Origin: an uncultured Ruminococcus sp.
GTDB taxonomy: Bacteria; Bacillota; Clostridia; Lachnospirales; Lachnospiraceae
Direction: 5' to 3'
Length of the DNA stretch: 50,464 bases
NCBI GenBank assembly: GCA_900066355.1
Contig: FMEL01000008.1
Coordinates: forward strand, 107,369-157,832
The notes under the pieces: model-generated
Seen by the model: only the letters and a program-made list of their open reading frames with translations
Databases searched by the model: none
Told to the model about the DNA's origin: nothing
Translations under genes and position numbers: made by a program
Shown: piece after piece, positions 8,657 to 15,757 of the stretch
Layout of the letters: every line of letters begins with the position of its first letter
Numbering within the stretch: the stretch's first letter is position 1

Positions 8657-9601
8657 ATGTATAAAAGAAAACGAATCGTTATCGCCCTCGGGGGAAATGC
8701 ACTGGGCAATACGCTTCCGGAACAGATGCAGGCGGTCAAAACTACCGCCCGCGCTCTGTGCGATCTGATTGAAGAAGGTCATCAGGTCGTTGTCGTACAT
8801 GGCAACGGTCCGCAGGTCGGCATGATCAACAATGCCATGGCTGCTCTTTCCAGAGAAGATGAAAATCAGCCAAATACACCTCTCTCCGTCTGTGTTGCCA
8901 TGAGTCAGGCATACATCGGCTATGACTTACAGAACGCACTTCGTGAAGAGCTCCGGAAACGTGGATTCATGCGTACTCCTGTCGTCACTGTCGTAACACA
9001 GGTGCGTGTAGATGCAAATGACCCAGCTTTTCAGAATCCCAGTAAACCAATCGGGCATTTTATGACAAAAGAACAGGCCGAACATGCAGAAAAGGCATAC
9101 GGCTATATCATGAAAGAAGATGCCGGCCGTGGCTATCGCCGTGTTGTCGCATCTCCAAAGCCTGTCGAGATCGTCGAACAGGATGCCATCAACAGCCTTG
9201 TAGATGCAAATAAAATCGTCATCTGCTGCGGCGGTGGCGGAATCCCTGTCACGCTGCAGGGAGATCACCTGAAAGGTGCTTCTGCCGTGATTGATAAGGA
9301 TTTTGCCAGCTGTCTGCTTGCAAAAGAGCTGGATGCAGATATGCTGATCATCCTTACCGCTGTCGAAAAAGTTGCTGTCAACTTCGGCAAAGAAAACGAG
9401 AAATGGCTGGACGAAATGACTGTCGCAGAAGCGCAGAAATATGTGGATGAGGGACAGTTTGCTCCCGGCTCCATGCTTCCTAAAGTACAGGCAGCTATGG
9501 ACTTTGCATCATCCGATGCCGAACGAACTGCTATGATCACGCTTCTTGAAAAAGCAAAGGATGGAATCCTCGGCAAAACAGGAACCAAAATCCATATGTG
9601 A
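8657..9601 (+). CDS. arcC: Carbamate kinase
   Basis: A 314-residue amino-acid-kinase fold protein. It starts with the typical ALGGNALG motif (10-17) and has HGNGPQVG (near 50-57). CCGGGGIPV and GASAVIDKDFAS follow in the mid-region, and a C-terminal TVAEAQKYVDEGQFAPGSMLPKVQA block is characteristic of carbamate kinases. It transfers phosphate from carbamoyl phosphate to ADP, giving ATP, CO2 and ammonia. Placed right after ygeW, it would capture the energy of purine-ring breakdown by substrate-level phosphorylation. It is equivalent in context to E. coli yqeA. AAGGG lies 8 bases before the ATG. A strong bidirectional terminator follows. Confidence 0.95.
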   Translation: MYKRKRIVIALGGNALGNTLPEQMQAVKTTARALCDLIEEGHQVVVVHGNGPQVGMINNAMAALSREDENQPNTPLSVCVAMSQAYIGYDLQNALREELRKRGFMRTPVVTVVTQVRVDANDPAFQNPSKPIGHFMTKEQAEHAEKAYGYIMKEDAGRGYRRVVASPKPVEIVEQDAINSLVDANKIVICCGGGGIPVTLQGDHLKGASAVIDKDFASCLLAKELDADMLIILTAVEKVAVNFGKENEKWLDEMTVAEAQKYVDEGQFAPGSMLPKVQAAMDFASSDAERTAMITLLEKAKDGILGKTGTKIHM

Positions 9602-9611
9602 TATAAATGAC

Positions 9612-9656
9612 AAAAGGAGTATAATTCCGTTCATCCGATCGGGTTATACTCCTTTT
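9612..9656. terminator. Bidirectional terminator between arcC and the MATE gene
   Basis: A 13-bp perfect stem, AAAAGGAGTATAA (9612-9624) with TTATACTCCTTTT (9644-9656), and a 19-base loop. The arms supply T-runs on both strands. It separates two convergent genes. Confidence 0.85.
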
Positions 9657-9720
9657 ATAATATACATTTTCACATGTCAGTTACACTTCTGACTATTCCG
9701 TTCATCTACATTGAAACTGC

Positions 9721-11082
9721 TTACCTTTTCTCTTCTCTCAACTCCGGCAGGATCGTCAGAAGCATTGTAAAAAAGCAGGCACTTCCACCGACCAGATTTG
9801 AGATCGGTTCTGCCCAGAACACACCATCTACGCCAAGTCCATTAACCTTCGGCAACAATATTGTCAAAGGCACCACAATGATCACTTTTCGGAAAATCGA
9901 AAAGAATGTTGCTCTTTTTGCCTTTCCAAGTGCTACAAATACAGCCTGCCCGGTAAACTGTAATGCCATAAAACAAAATCCGAAGAAATAAATATGCAAA
10001 GCAGGTACTCCTTTTTCCAAAAGTACCGGATCACTGTTAAACAATCTGATAAAAAATCCCGGTGCAATCTTTATAATGCCCCACACAAACAATGCATAGG
10101 TAAAACATACAACCGTTACAAACTTGATTGCCTGTTTTACCTTTCCAAAAGCTTTTTCACCATAGTTAAAACTCATCACCGGCGACGCACCATTTGTCAG
10201 TCCATGCACCATCATCGTCGCAATATCACGCACGGAATTCAATACTGTCATGACACCTACATAAATATCTCCACCATATATATGCAGTGTCGAATTACAG
10301 AAAATCTGCACCAGACCATTGGTAAACTGCATCATAAAACCAGAAATACCAAGCGCCATGATATCTTTTACACGTTTCCATTTAAGTCCCATGGCCGCCC
10401 GGTTCAGCTGAAGCGTCACTCTCTTTCCTGTCAGAAATCTTAATACCCAGATTCCGGAACAGATCTGTGAAAGAATTGTTGCAAGTGCAGCTCCTTTCAC
10501 ACCCATATGCATTCCAAATATGAATAACGGATCCAGAATGATATTCAAAACTGCACCGATCAGTACGGTCATCATTCCCATATTCCCGAATCCCTGACAG
10601 TTAATAAACGGATTCAGTCCCAGTGAAATCATGACAAATGGCGTTCCAATCAAATAAATCTTTATATAATCACCTGCATACGGAAATGTCACATCACTTG
10701 CACCAAATGCATACAGGATTGGTTTATAAAACAAATAACTTACCGCCATTAGAATCACACTTGAGATCAACAGCATAGAAAACGTATTTCCCATTAACTT
10801 TTCCGCTTCTTCATGATTTCCGCGTCCCAGTTCCATTGCGCAGAGCGGACTGCCGCCATTCCCAAACAGATATGTAAATGCCGCGATCATTGTGATCACC
10901 GGAAAACAGATTCCCACTCCAGTCAGTGCAGTCGCACCTGCTCCCGGAATTCTTCCGATATACATGCGGTCAACAATATTATACAAAAGATTTAAAAGCT
11001 GTGCCAATGTCATCGGAAGCGATACCTCAATAATATTCCGATAAACATTCCCTTTTGAAAAATCCGTCTGATGTACTTTCAT
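9721..11082 (-). CDS. MATE family efflux transporter
   Basis: A 453-residue membrane protein with about 12 hydrophobic segments in two similar halves. The N-terminus has the MATE pattern FSKGNVYRNIIEVSLPMTLA and LYNIVDRMYIGRI. GVGICFPVITMIAAFTYLFG and GGSPLCAMELGRG follow, typical of the MepA/NorM-like subgroup. It would be a cation/drug antiporter. The substrate is not predictable, but its position inside the purine locus allows export of a purine or intermediate. It is transcribed against both neighbours: it converges with arcC and diverges from the BMC genes. A TATAAT at 11140-11145 (minus strand) is a likely -10 element. Confidence 0.93.
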   Translation of the reverse strand: MKVHQTDFSKGNVYRNIIEVSLPMTLAQLLNLLYNIVDRMYIGRIPGAGATALTGVGICFPVITMIAAFTYLFGNGGSPLCAMELGRGNHEEAEKLMGNTFSMLLISSVILMAVSYLFYKPILYAFGASDVTFPYAGDYIKIYLIGTPFVMISLGLNPFINCQGFGNMGMMTVLIGAVLNIILDPLFIFGMHMGVKGAALATILSQICSGIWVLRFLTGKRVTLQLNRAAMGLKWKRVKDIMALGISGFMMQFTNGLVQIFCNSTLHIYGGDIYVGVMTVLNSVRDIATMMVHGLTNGASPVMSFNYGEKAFGKVKQAIKFVTVVCFTYALFVWGIIKIAPGFFIRLFNSDPVLLEKGVPALHIYFFGFCFMALQFTGQAVFVALGKAKRATFFSIFRKVIIVVPLTILLPKVNGLGVDGVFWAEPISNLVGGSACFFTMLLTILPELREEKR

Positions 11083-11324
11083 TTTTTAGTTTCACCCTCT
11101 TTTTATATTATCATTTATCACTTTTCTTTTTATTCTGTATATTATAGCACTCCCCTGTGTCCGCTTCCAGTTATTCCTCCACACTCCCCCAAAAGTAAAA
11201 CACACTCCTCAAAGATTTGCTTTCCACGCCTCAACGCAACACAATCCCACTATTTTTTATCCTGTTTTCATCAAAAAACCACATTTATGTTTCTTTAAAA
11301 TCCACAGAAATACATAATTATCTC

Positions 11325-11353
11325 TTGTTTTTCCCATCAAAAAACAGTATAAT
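11325..11353 (+). promoter_or_regulatory. Promoter for the BMC shell-protein pair
   Basis: -35 TTGTTT (11325-11330), a 17-bp spacer, and a perfect -10 TATAAT (11348-11353), 51 bases before the first BMC gene. The gap 11083-11404 otherwise holds only the MATE promoter region and AT-rich sequence without a recognisable gene. Confidence 0.6.
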
Positions 11354-11404
11354 AAGTTTAGTTTAGGAAGATTTTATATTCCAGAGTGAATAGATGGAGG
11401 TATT

Positions 11405-11704
11405 ATGGCTGAAAATTATAATGGTATGGCAGTGGGGATTTTTGAACTTGACAGTTTTGCTGCCTGCTTTGTAGCACTTGACGCTGCTTCCAAAGCAGCA
11501 AATGTAAGGATTCAGAATATTGAACGTAACCGTCTCGGTGCCGGTGCATGTGTTAAGATGCGTGGTTCCGTTTCCGATGTAACAGCTGCTATGGAAGCTG
11601 CTATCCGTACTGCAGAATCAATTGCCAAAGTAGTTTCCCATACAGTAATTGCATCTCCGGCTCACGATACAGAACCGGCTATGTATATGACTGCAAACAA
11701 GTAA
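11405..11704 (+). CDS. BMC-domain microcompartment shell protein (first of pair)
   Basis: A 99-residue single BMC domain (BMC-H size). It has the canonical start MAVGIFELDS, a DAASKAANVRI helix with the hexamer-edge lysine, and a GAGACVKMRGSVSDVTAAMEAA strand-helix. The C-terminal strand is VSHTVIASPAHD. Such proteins tile as hexamers into shells that sequester volatile or toxic intermediates. It is followed 39 bases later by a second BMC gene, and no other microcompartment gene (BMC-P pentamer, BMC-T, aldehyde dehydrogenase, phosphotransacylase) is in the window. Location inside the purine locus suggests a shell linked to purine catabolism, an inference. The ribosome binding site GGAGG is 5 bases upstream. 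Confidence 0.9.
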   Translation: MAENYNGMAVGIFELDSFAACFVALDAASKAANVRIQNIERNRLGAGACVKMRGSVSDVTAAMEAAIRTAESIAKVVSHTVIASPAHDTEPAMYMTANK

Positions 11705-11743
11705 TATCAAATACGAATACATACTTAAAGTGAGGATTATATA

Positions 11744-12055
11744 ATGAGATATGGAGCATTTGGATTAGTAGAAGTGGTCGGAAGCAGCAACGCAATCATC
11801 GTAACCGACCAGATGCTTAAAACAGCCGATGTGTCTTTTCTTACACGAAACGGCAAATGTGGCGGACATGAGACGGTTTTTGTGACAGGTGATGTTTCTG
11901 CTGTTACCGCAGCTGTACAGGCTGTCAAAGAAAACCCTCCGTGTGATGTCTGCTTCGCAGCAGTAATTTCCAATCCATCAGAAGAAACTGTACGTCTCGC
12001 AGAAGAAGACGCCCAGAAACACGGATTTATGAAAAAAACTAATACAAAGAAATAA
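11744..12055 (+). CDS. BMC-domain microcompartment shell protein (second of pair)
   Basis: A 103-residue single BMC domain, clearly divergent from its neighbour. It has GAFGLVEVVGSSNAI at the N-terminus and TDQMLKTADVSFL as the edge helix. KCGGHETVFVTGDVSAVTAAVQAV follows, then VCFAAVISNPSEET. The two cysteine-containing segments (KCGGHE and PPCDVCFAA) are unusual and could line the hexamer pore or hold metal; this is speculation. It probably shares the first BMC gene's transcript and ends at a strong terminator. Two different hexamer-type proteins alone cannot cap a polyhedral shell, so pentamers must come from elsewhere or the pair forms sheets or tubes. Confidence 0.88.
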   Translation: MRYGAFGLVEVVGSSNAIIVTDQMLKTADVSFLTRNGKCGGHETVFVTGDVSAVTAAVQAVKENPPCDVCFAAVISNPSEETVRLAEEDAQKHGFMKKTNTKK

Positions 12056-12093
12056 TACTACTGATATTTTTTTATTATGATACAAGATTATTT

Positions 12094-12147
12094 AAAAAGG
12101 AATAAAGTATGTATCCAAAATTATTGGAACATACTCTATTCCTTTTT
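12094..12147. terminator. Bidirectional terminator after the BMC genes
   Basis: A 19-base left arm at 12094-12112 and right arm at 12129-12147 pair except for one A/C mismatch, and are flanked by A/T runs on both sides. It can end both the BMC transcript and the converging yqeC-mocA operon. Confidence 0.85.
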
Positions 12148-12209
12148 TGCATGGTCATCTTTTGTTCTGCACCACTAACCCACTGTTGCAGCATTCCTGT
12201 CAAACGGAA

Positions 12210-13556
12210 TCACAACGGTACATCTACATCCTGCAGTTCCCTCTCATCGCTTATTTTAAGATATGTCACATCTTCAGGATATCTTTTTATGATCTGTTTG
12301 CCTCCTTTATCACCGGTAATTTCCATCAGTTCTCTATAATATTTCTTAGAAAAAATACACGGATTTCCTGTTTTTTCGCCCCGAATGGTGCATGCCATTC
12401 CCTTATTTTCGCTCTGAAGCGCGTCATAAAGCGCAATGATTGTTTCCGCAGTGAGCCATGGCTGATCGGATACCGTAAAGAGACATGCATCCGCGTCTTT
12501 TGCGCTTTCCAGCCCGATCTGCATAGAGGAAGAAATCCCTCTCTCCGGCTGTGGATTAATCAAGGCCTCCGCACCGATTTCTTTTGCAGCATCTATGATC
12601 TCCGCAAACTTTTCCTGTGTCACCACCACGATCCGGCTGTTCTGCATTTTTGCTGCTGCCTTTTGCAGTTCTTCCAAAACATGCCGATACATCATTTTCC
12701 CCTCTACCTGATACATCAGCTTATTCGAACCGAAGCGGCGGCTGTTTCCAGCCGCCAGCATAATAAGTGCCAATTTCACTCTCTTAGATGACATCTGAGC
12801 TGCGCTCTTACGCTCTGTTTCAGCCTGACCGCAGATATGATATTCTTTCTCTCTCAGACTTCCCCAGGCTACATGAATGACCTGTTCTTCCAACCTGTCA
12901 GCAATACTCTCTGCTGTCTGAGATTTCCCTGGGATATCTGCTTTATTCAGCAGTACACGGTATTCTCGTCCATCCACGCATTTTCGGAGAGCTTCTGTGG
13001 ATAACACAATCTTTACAATATCTTCTTCTGTAAGCTTCTCTTCTGTCTCTTTTCCAATGAAATCCGCCACACACTCCGGTCTGTGGCATACTTCCCGAAT
13101 TGGTCTGCCAACCGCATCCATCCCTACTACTGCAATCACCAGATCCGTCTGCTCCCAGATCACGGGTTCCCAGCTTGCCGGCACTTTCAACGGATATCTT
13201 TTCGCACCATCTGCTTCGATCAGAATCACATCCGCCAAAACTTTAATTTCTTTCAGCTTTTCTTCCGACAGTGCACCGATCTTATGCTTTTCTCTGTCCA
13301 ATGAAGCAGCAATCGTATATCCGTATGCTTCCAGATTCTGCTTTATACTTATCATATCTCCATCTTCAGCAAACGGCCGATCCGGCTCATACGCCATGTG
13401 TGTAGTTGTTGTTATGAGCACTTTTTTTCCTGCTGCCGTCAGTTCTTCCATCATCCGAAAAATCAGGCTGGTCTTTCCGCCTCCACCAACAACAGAAAGC
13501 ACCGGATATCTGTCTGTATCTATATCCAGTGCTTTCAGGATGGAGTCCGTCCGCAT
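12210..13556 (-). CDS. Fused YqeC-MocA molybdenum-hydroxylase maturation protein
   Basis: 448 residues with two families in one chain. Residues 1 to about 235 match YqeC (selenium-dependent hydroxylase accessory protein), with the P-loop-like VVGGGGKTSL near 24-32, LITTTTHM, and DVILIEADGAKRYPLK. From about 260 the chain is a MocA/YgfJ nucleotidyltransferase: LIMLAAGNSRRFGSNK, then SSSMQIGL and VSDQPWL. MocA attaches CMP to molybdopterin to give MCD; YqeC's role is unknown but tracks Se-dependent Mo enzymes. E. coli encodes them separately, so the fusion supports a shared step. The ATG at 13556 overlaps the yqeB stop (TGATG) and has GGAG 10 bases upstream; a GTG one codon earlier is less likely. 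It is the last gene of the operon. Confidence 0.9.
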   Translation of the reverse strand: MRTDSILKALDIDTDRYPVLSVVGGGGKTSLIFRMMEELTAAGKKVLITTTTHMAYEPDRPFAEDGDMISIKQNLEAYGYTIAASLDREKHKIGALSEEKLKEIKVLADVILIEADGAKRYPLKVPASWEPVIWEQTDLVIAVVGMDAVGRPIREVCHRPECVADFIGKETEEKLTEEDIVKIVLSTEALRKCVDGREYRVLLNKADIPGKSQTAESIADRLEEQVIHVAWGSLREKEYHICGQAETERKSAAQMSSKRVKLALIMLAAGNSRRFGSNKLMYQVEGKMMYRHVLEELQKAAAKMQNSRIVVVTQEKFAEIIDAAKEIGAEALINPQPERGISSSMQIGLESAKDADACLFTVSDQPWLTAETIIALYDALQSENKGMACTIRGEKTGNPCIFSKKYYRELMEITGDKGGKQIIKRYPEDVTYLKISDERELQDVDVPL

Positions 13557-14359
13557 CACGGCAGTACTCCTTCTGATAATAAGATTTCAACTACACTGCC
13601 CGCAATACAGCGTGCCTTATCTGAAATTGTGTCGCAGTTTTTCTTCTGTTCTTTACGGGGATCAATATCTGCGATTTTCATTCCTTCCGGCACCACAAAA
13701 CCATCCCGGATGATTCCTCGTAATACACCGGTCAGAGATGCATATACCGGTGTTTCGTCCACCATGGCAATAATCTGGTCTTTTTCCACAATATCACCGA
13801 TTTCTGAATAGTTGTGTATCATCCCGGCAGCCGGTGAGTGAATCACACGCTCTTTTCCATATCCGGCAATCATCCCCGGAATTCCTGTATTCGGCGCTGC
13901 TGTGCCTTTTTCGATCACCCTTGCGAGATTATGTCCTCTCTGCGTTTCTACCACATAATCAACGTCCACGCGTGCTGTAAATCCAGGTCCAAGTCCGATT
14001 GTGAGCGGTGCCATCATCCTTGTCGTTCCGAGATTCTTTTTGGCAAGAATTGCATCAATGAGTGCATCCGGCTTTAATTCAGAAACTGCATCTGCATTCT
14101 CATCAACCAGAATCGGGATTTCTTTTTCATCCCATACTTTCCGGCACTCTGAAATATCTTTGATCAGCCTTCCGGTAACACCCTCAACCCTCGATGTTCC
14201 GTCATAGACTGCTTCACCAAAAGAAACACGCCGTCGTATTGCACTCGGCTTCGCACATTCCAGCACCAGAACCTGATAGCCGCATCTATAAAGTCTGTGG
14301 ATCACTCCACTTGCAAGATCCCCGCCCCCACGTACGATCAGTGTTGTTTTATGTTTCAT
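13556..14359 (-). CDS. yqeB: YqeB/EF2563 family selenium-dependent Mo-hydroxylase maturation protein
   Basis: 267 residues. The N-terminus TTLIVRGGGDLASGVIHRLY resembles a Rossmann loop and matches the YqeB family. VLECAKPSAIRRRVSFGEAVYDG follows, and MMAPLTIGLGPGF and TQRGHNLARVI are further family blocks. A C-terminal half beginning at GVLRGIIRDGFVVPEGMKI looks like a biotinyl/lipoyl-type small barrel. The family is restricted to genomes with selenium-linked Mo hydroxylases and is thought to act in cofactor maturation. Three in-frame ATGs exist. The one at 14359 is chosen because the other two add residues absent from the family pattern and have poor sites. It begins two bases beyond the xdhC stop. 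Confidence 0.87.
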   Translation of the reverse strand: MKHKTTLIVRGGGDLASGVIHRLYRCGYQVLVLECAKPSAIRRRVSFGEAVYDGTSRVEGVTGRLIKDISECRKVWDEKEIPILVDENADAVSELKPDALIDAILAKKNLGTTRMMAPLTIGLGPGFTARVDVDYVVETQRGHNLARVIEKGTAAPNTGIPGMIAGYGKERVIHSPAAGMIHNYSEIGDIVEKDQIIAMVDETPVYASLTGVLRGIIRDGFVVPEGMKIADIDPRKEQKKNCDTISDKARCIAGSVVEILLSEGVLP

Positions 14360-14360
14360 C

Positions 14361-14843
14361 TCAGCTGTCATTCCTTTCATGCATCACTTTTTCTACCGCA
14401 TTGACGATATTCTGATATCCCGTACAGCGGCAGAGATTTCCGGACATTTTTTTCTTAATTTCTTCTCTGGTCAGTTCTTTTCCCTGCTCCAGAAGAACCG
14501 TTGCCGACATAATAAAACCCGGCGTACAGAACCCGCACTGCACCGCACCTTCTTCAATAAAAGCTTCCTGAATCCGTGTCAGCTCACCGTTTTTTTCCAG
14601 TCCTTCCAGTGTACGGATGTTTTTGCCCTCCGCCCAAACCGCCAGATAAATACAGGAGTCAATGGTTTCACCATCGATGATCACGGTACAGGCGCCGCAT
14701 TCTCCGACTTCACAGCCTCTCTTTACAGAGGTCAGCCCGAGGTGATTACGCAGCATATCCAGAAGAGATTCTCTCGGATCAACATATTCTGCTACCTCTT
14801 CTCCGTTTACCACACACTGAACAAGCATTTTTTCTTTTTTCAT
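14361..14843 (-). CDS. xdhC: Two-[2Fe-2S] subunit of xanthine-dehydrogenase-type enzyme (XdhC-like)
   Basis: 160 residues. A plant-type [2Fe-2S] domain has CEVGECGACTV plus a later Cys (SCIYLAVW). A helical second [2Fe-2S] domain has QCGFCTPGF and NLCRCTGYQNI. Length and motif order match the small Fe-S subunit of three-subunit xanthine dehydrogenases. It carries electrons from the Mo centre of XdhA to the FAD of XdhB. Its ATG overlaps the xdhB stop by 4 bases (ATGA), which implies translational coupling. Confidence 0.92.
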   Translation of the reverse strand: MKKEKMLVQCVVNGEEVAEYVDPRESLLDMLRNHLGLTSVKRGCEVGECGACTVIIDGETIDSCIYLAVWAEGKNIRTLEGLEKNGELTRIQEAFIEEGAVQCGFCTPGFIMSATVLLEQGKELTREEIKKKMSGNLCRCTGYQNIVNAVEKVMHERNDS

Positions 14844-15742
14844 GCTTCTTCACCTCCCATGCCGTTATCCATTCTGGCAAGCTCTACTGTCCTAAGCAGC
14901 GCTCTTTTTGCAATTTCTCCACCAATCTGAAGACGGAAATCTCTCGAAGCTCTCCAGGAATCCCTCGGATGGATTTCACCTCGAATACTTTCTTCCAGTT
15001 CCTGATAAAAACTTTCATCCAAAATTCTGCCTTTCAGCTTTTCTTCCGTCTCTACGCACCGATACGGAACCGGTGCCGCTACACCGAAGGTAATACGTAC
15101 ATCCTCCAGAATATTTTTTTCTGTATCAACTTTACTTACCACACTGCAGCTTAACGTCGCAATATCCATTGCATTTCGCATCGAATATTTAATATAGTGT
15201 CCGTGATATCCGGCATATTCTTTTTTCGGGATCACTACATGGGTAAGTACCTCGCCCGGATGCAGATCTACGCGTCCCGGTCCCAGATAAAATTCCCGTA
15301 CCGGTGTGATTCTGCCACCATCTTCATTTGCAATATGCAGGAGTGAATTGTAGGAAAAAACCGTTGGTACGCTATCAGCACTGACGGCACCATTACAGAT
15401 ATTTCCGCCGATCGTACCAATATTTCGAATCTGCGGACCGCCAACCTGATCAACTGCTTCTCCCAGAACCGGAATATATTTCTGTATGATCGGATCCGCT
15501 GTAATATGTGAAAATACTGTTCCTGCGCCAATCAGAATATCCCCGTTCTCATTTCCTGTAATACCTTTAATTTCCTCAATATCCCGGATGGATACCAGAG
15601 AAGTGCCTGCCATCCTGCCTTCACGGATTTTGATCAGGACATCACTTCCTCCTGATATGATTCTCGCATCCGGATGTTCTTTCAGAAGCATAACTGCCTC
15701 TGATACGGTTTTTGCATTATAGTATTGCTCAATGTCATACAT
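14840..15742 (-). CDS. xdhB: FAD-binding subunit of xanthine-dehydrogenase-type enzyme (XdhB-like)
   Basis: 300 residues of the CO-dehydrogenase/xanthine-dehydrogenase FAD family. The FAD pyrophosphate loop is ARIISGGSDVLIKIREG (near 26-42). The second FAD motif is QVGGPQIRNIGTIGGNICNG (near 98-117). The C-terminal domain contains RVTFGVAAP-like residues and ends with a helical SWRASRDFRLQIGGEIAKRA stretch. It would take electrons from XdhC and pass them to NAD or a ferredoxin. It starts 15 bases after the xdhA stop with a GGGGG site. The family also includes the subunit called selenate reductase FAD subunit in Se-cluster annotations. Confidence 0.92.
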   Translation of the reverse strand: MYDIEQYYNAKTVSEAVMLLKEHPDARIISGGSDVLIKIREGRMAGTSLVSIRDIEEIKGITGNENGDILIGAGTVFSHITADPIIQKYIPVLGEAVDQVGGPQIRNIGTIGGNICNGAVSADSVPTVFSYNSLLHIANEDGGRITPVREFYLGPGRVDLHPGEVLTHVVIPKKEYAGYHGHYIKYSMRNAMDIATLSCSVVSKVDTEKNILEDVRITFGVAAPVPYRCVETEEKLKGRILDESFYQELEESIRGEIHPRDSWRASRDFRLQIGGEIAKRALLRTVELARMDNGMGGEEA

Positions 15743-15757
15743 AGTCTGCGCCCCCTC

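Noticed and set aside
7448..8800. 450-codon minus-strand ORF opposite ygeW and arcC
   Set aside because: It is antisense to the recognised carbamoyltransferase, is rich in Cys, Phe and His in a way typical of shadow frames, and has no ribosome binding site.
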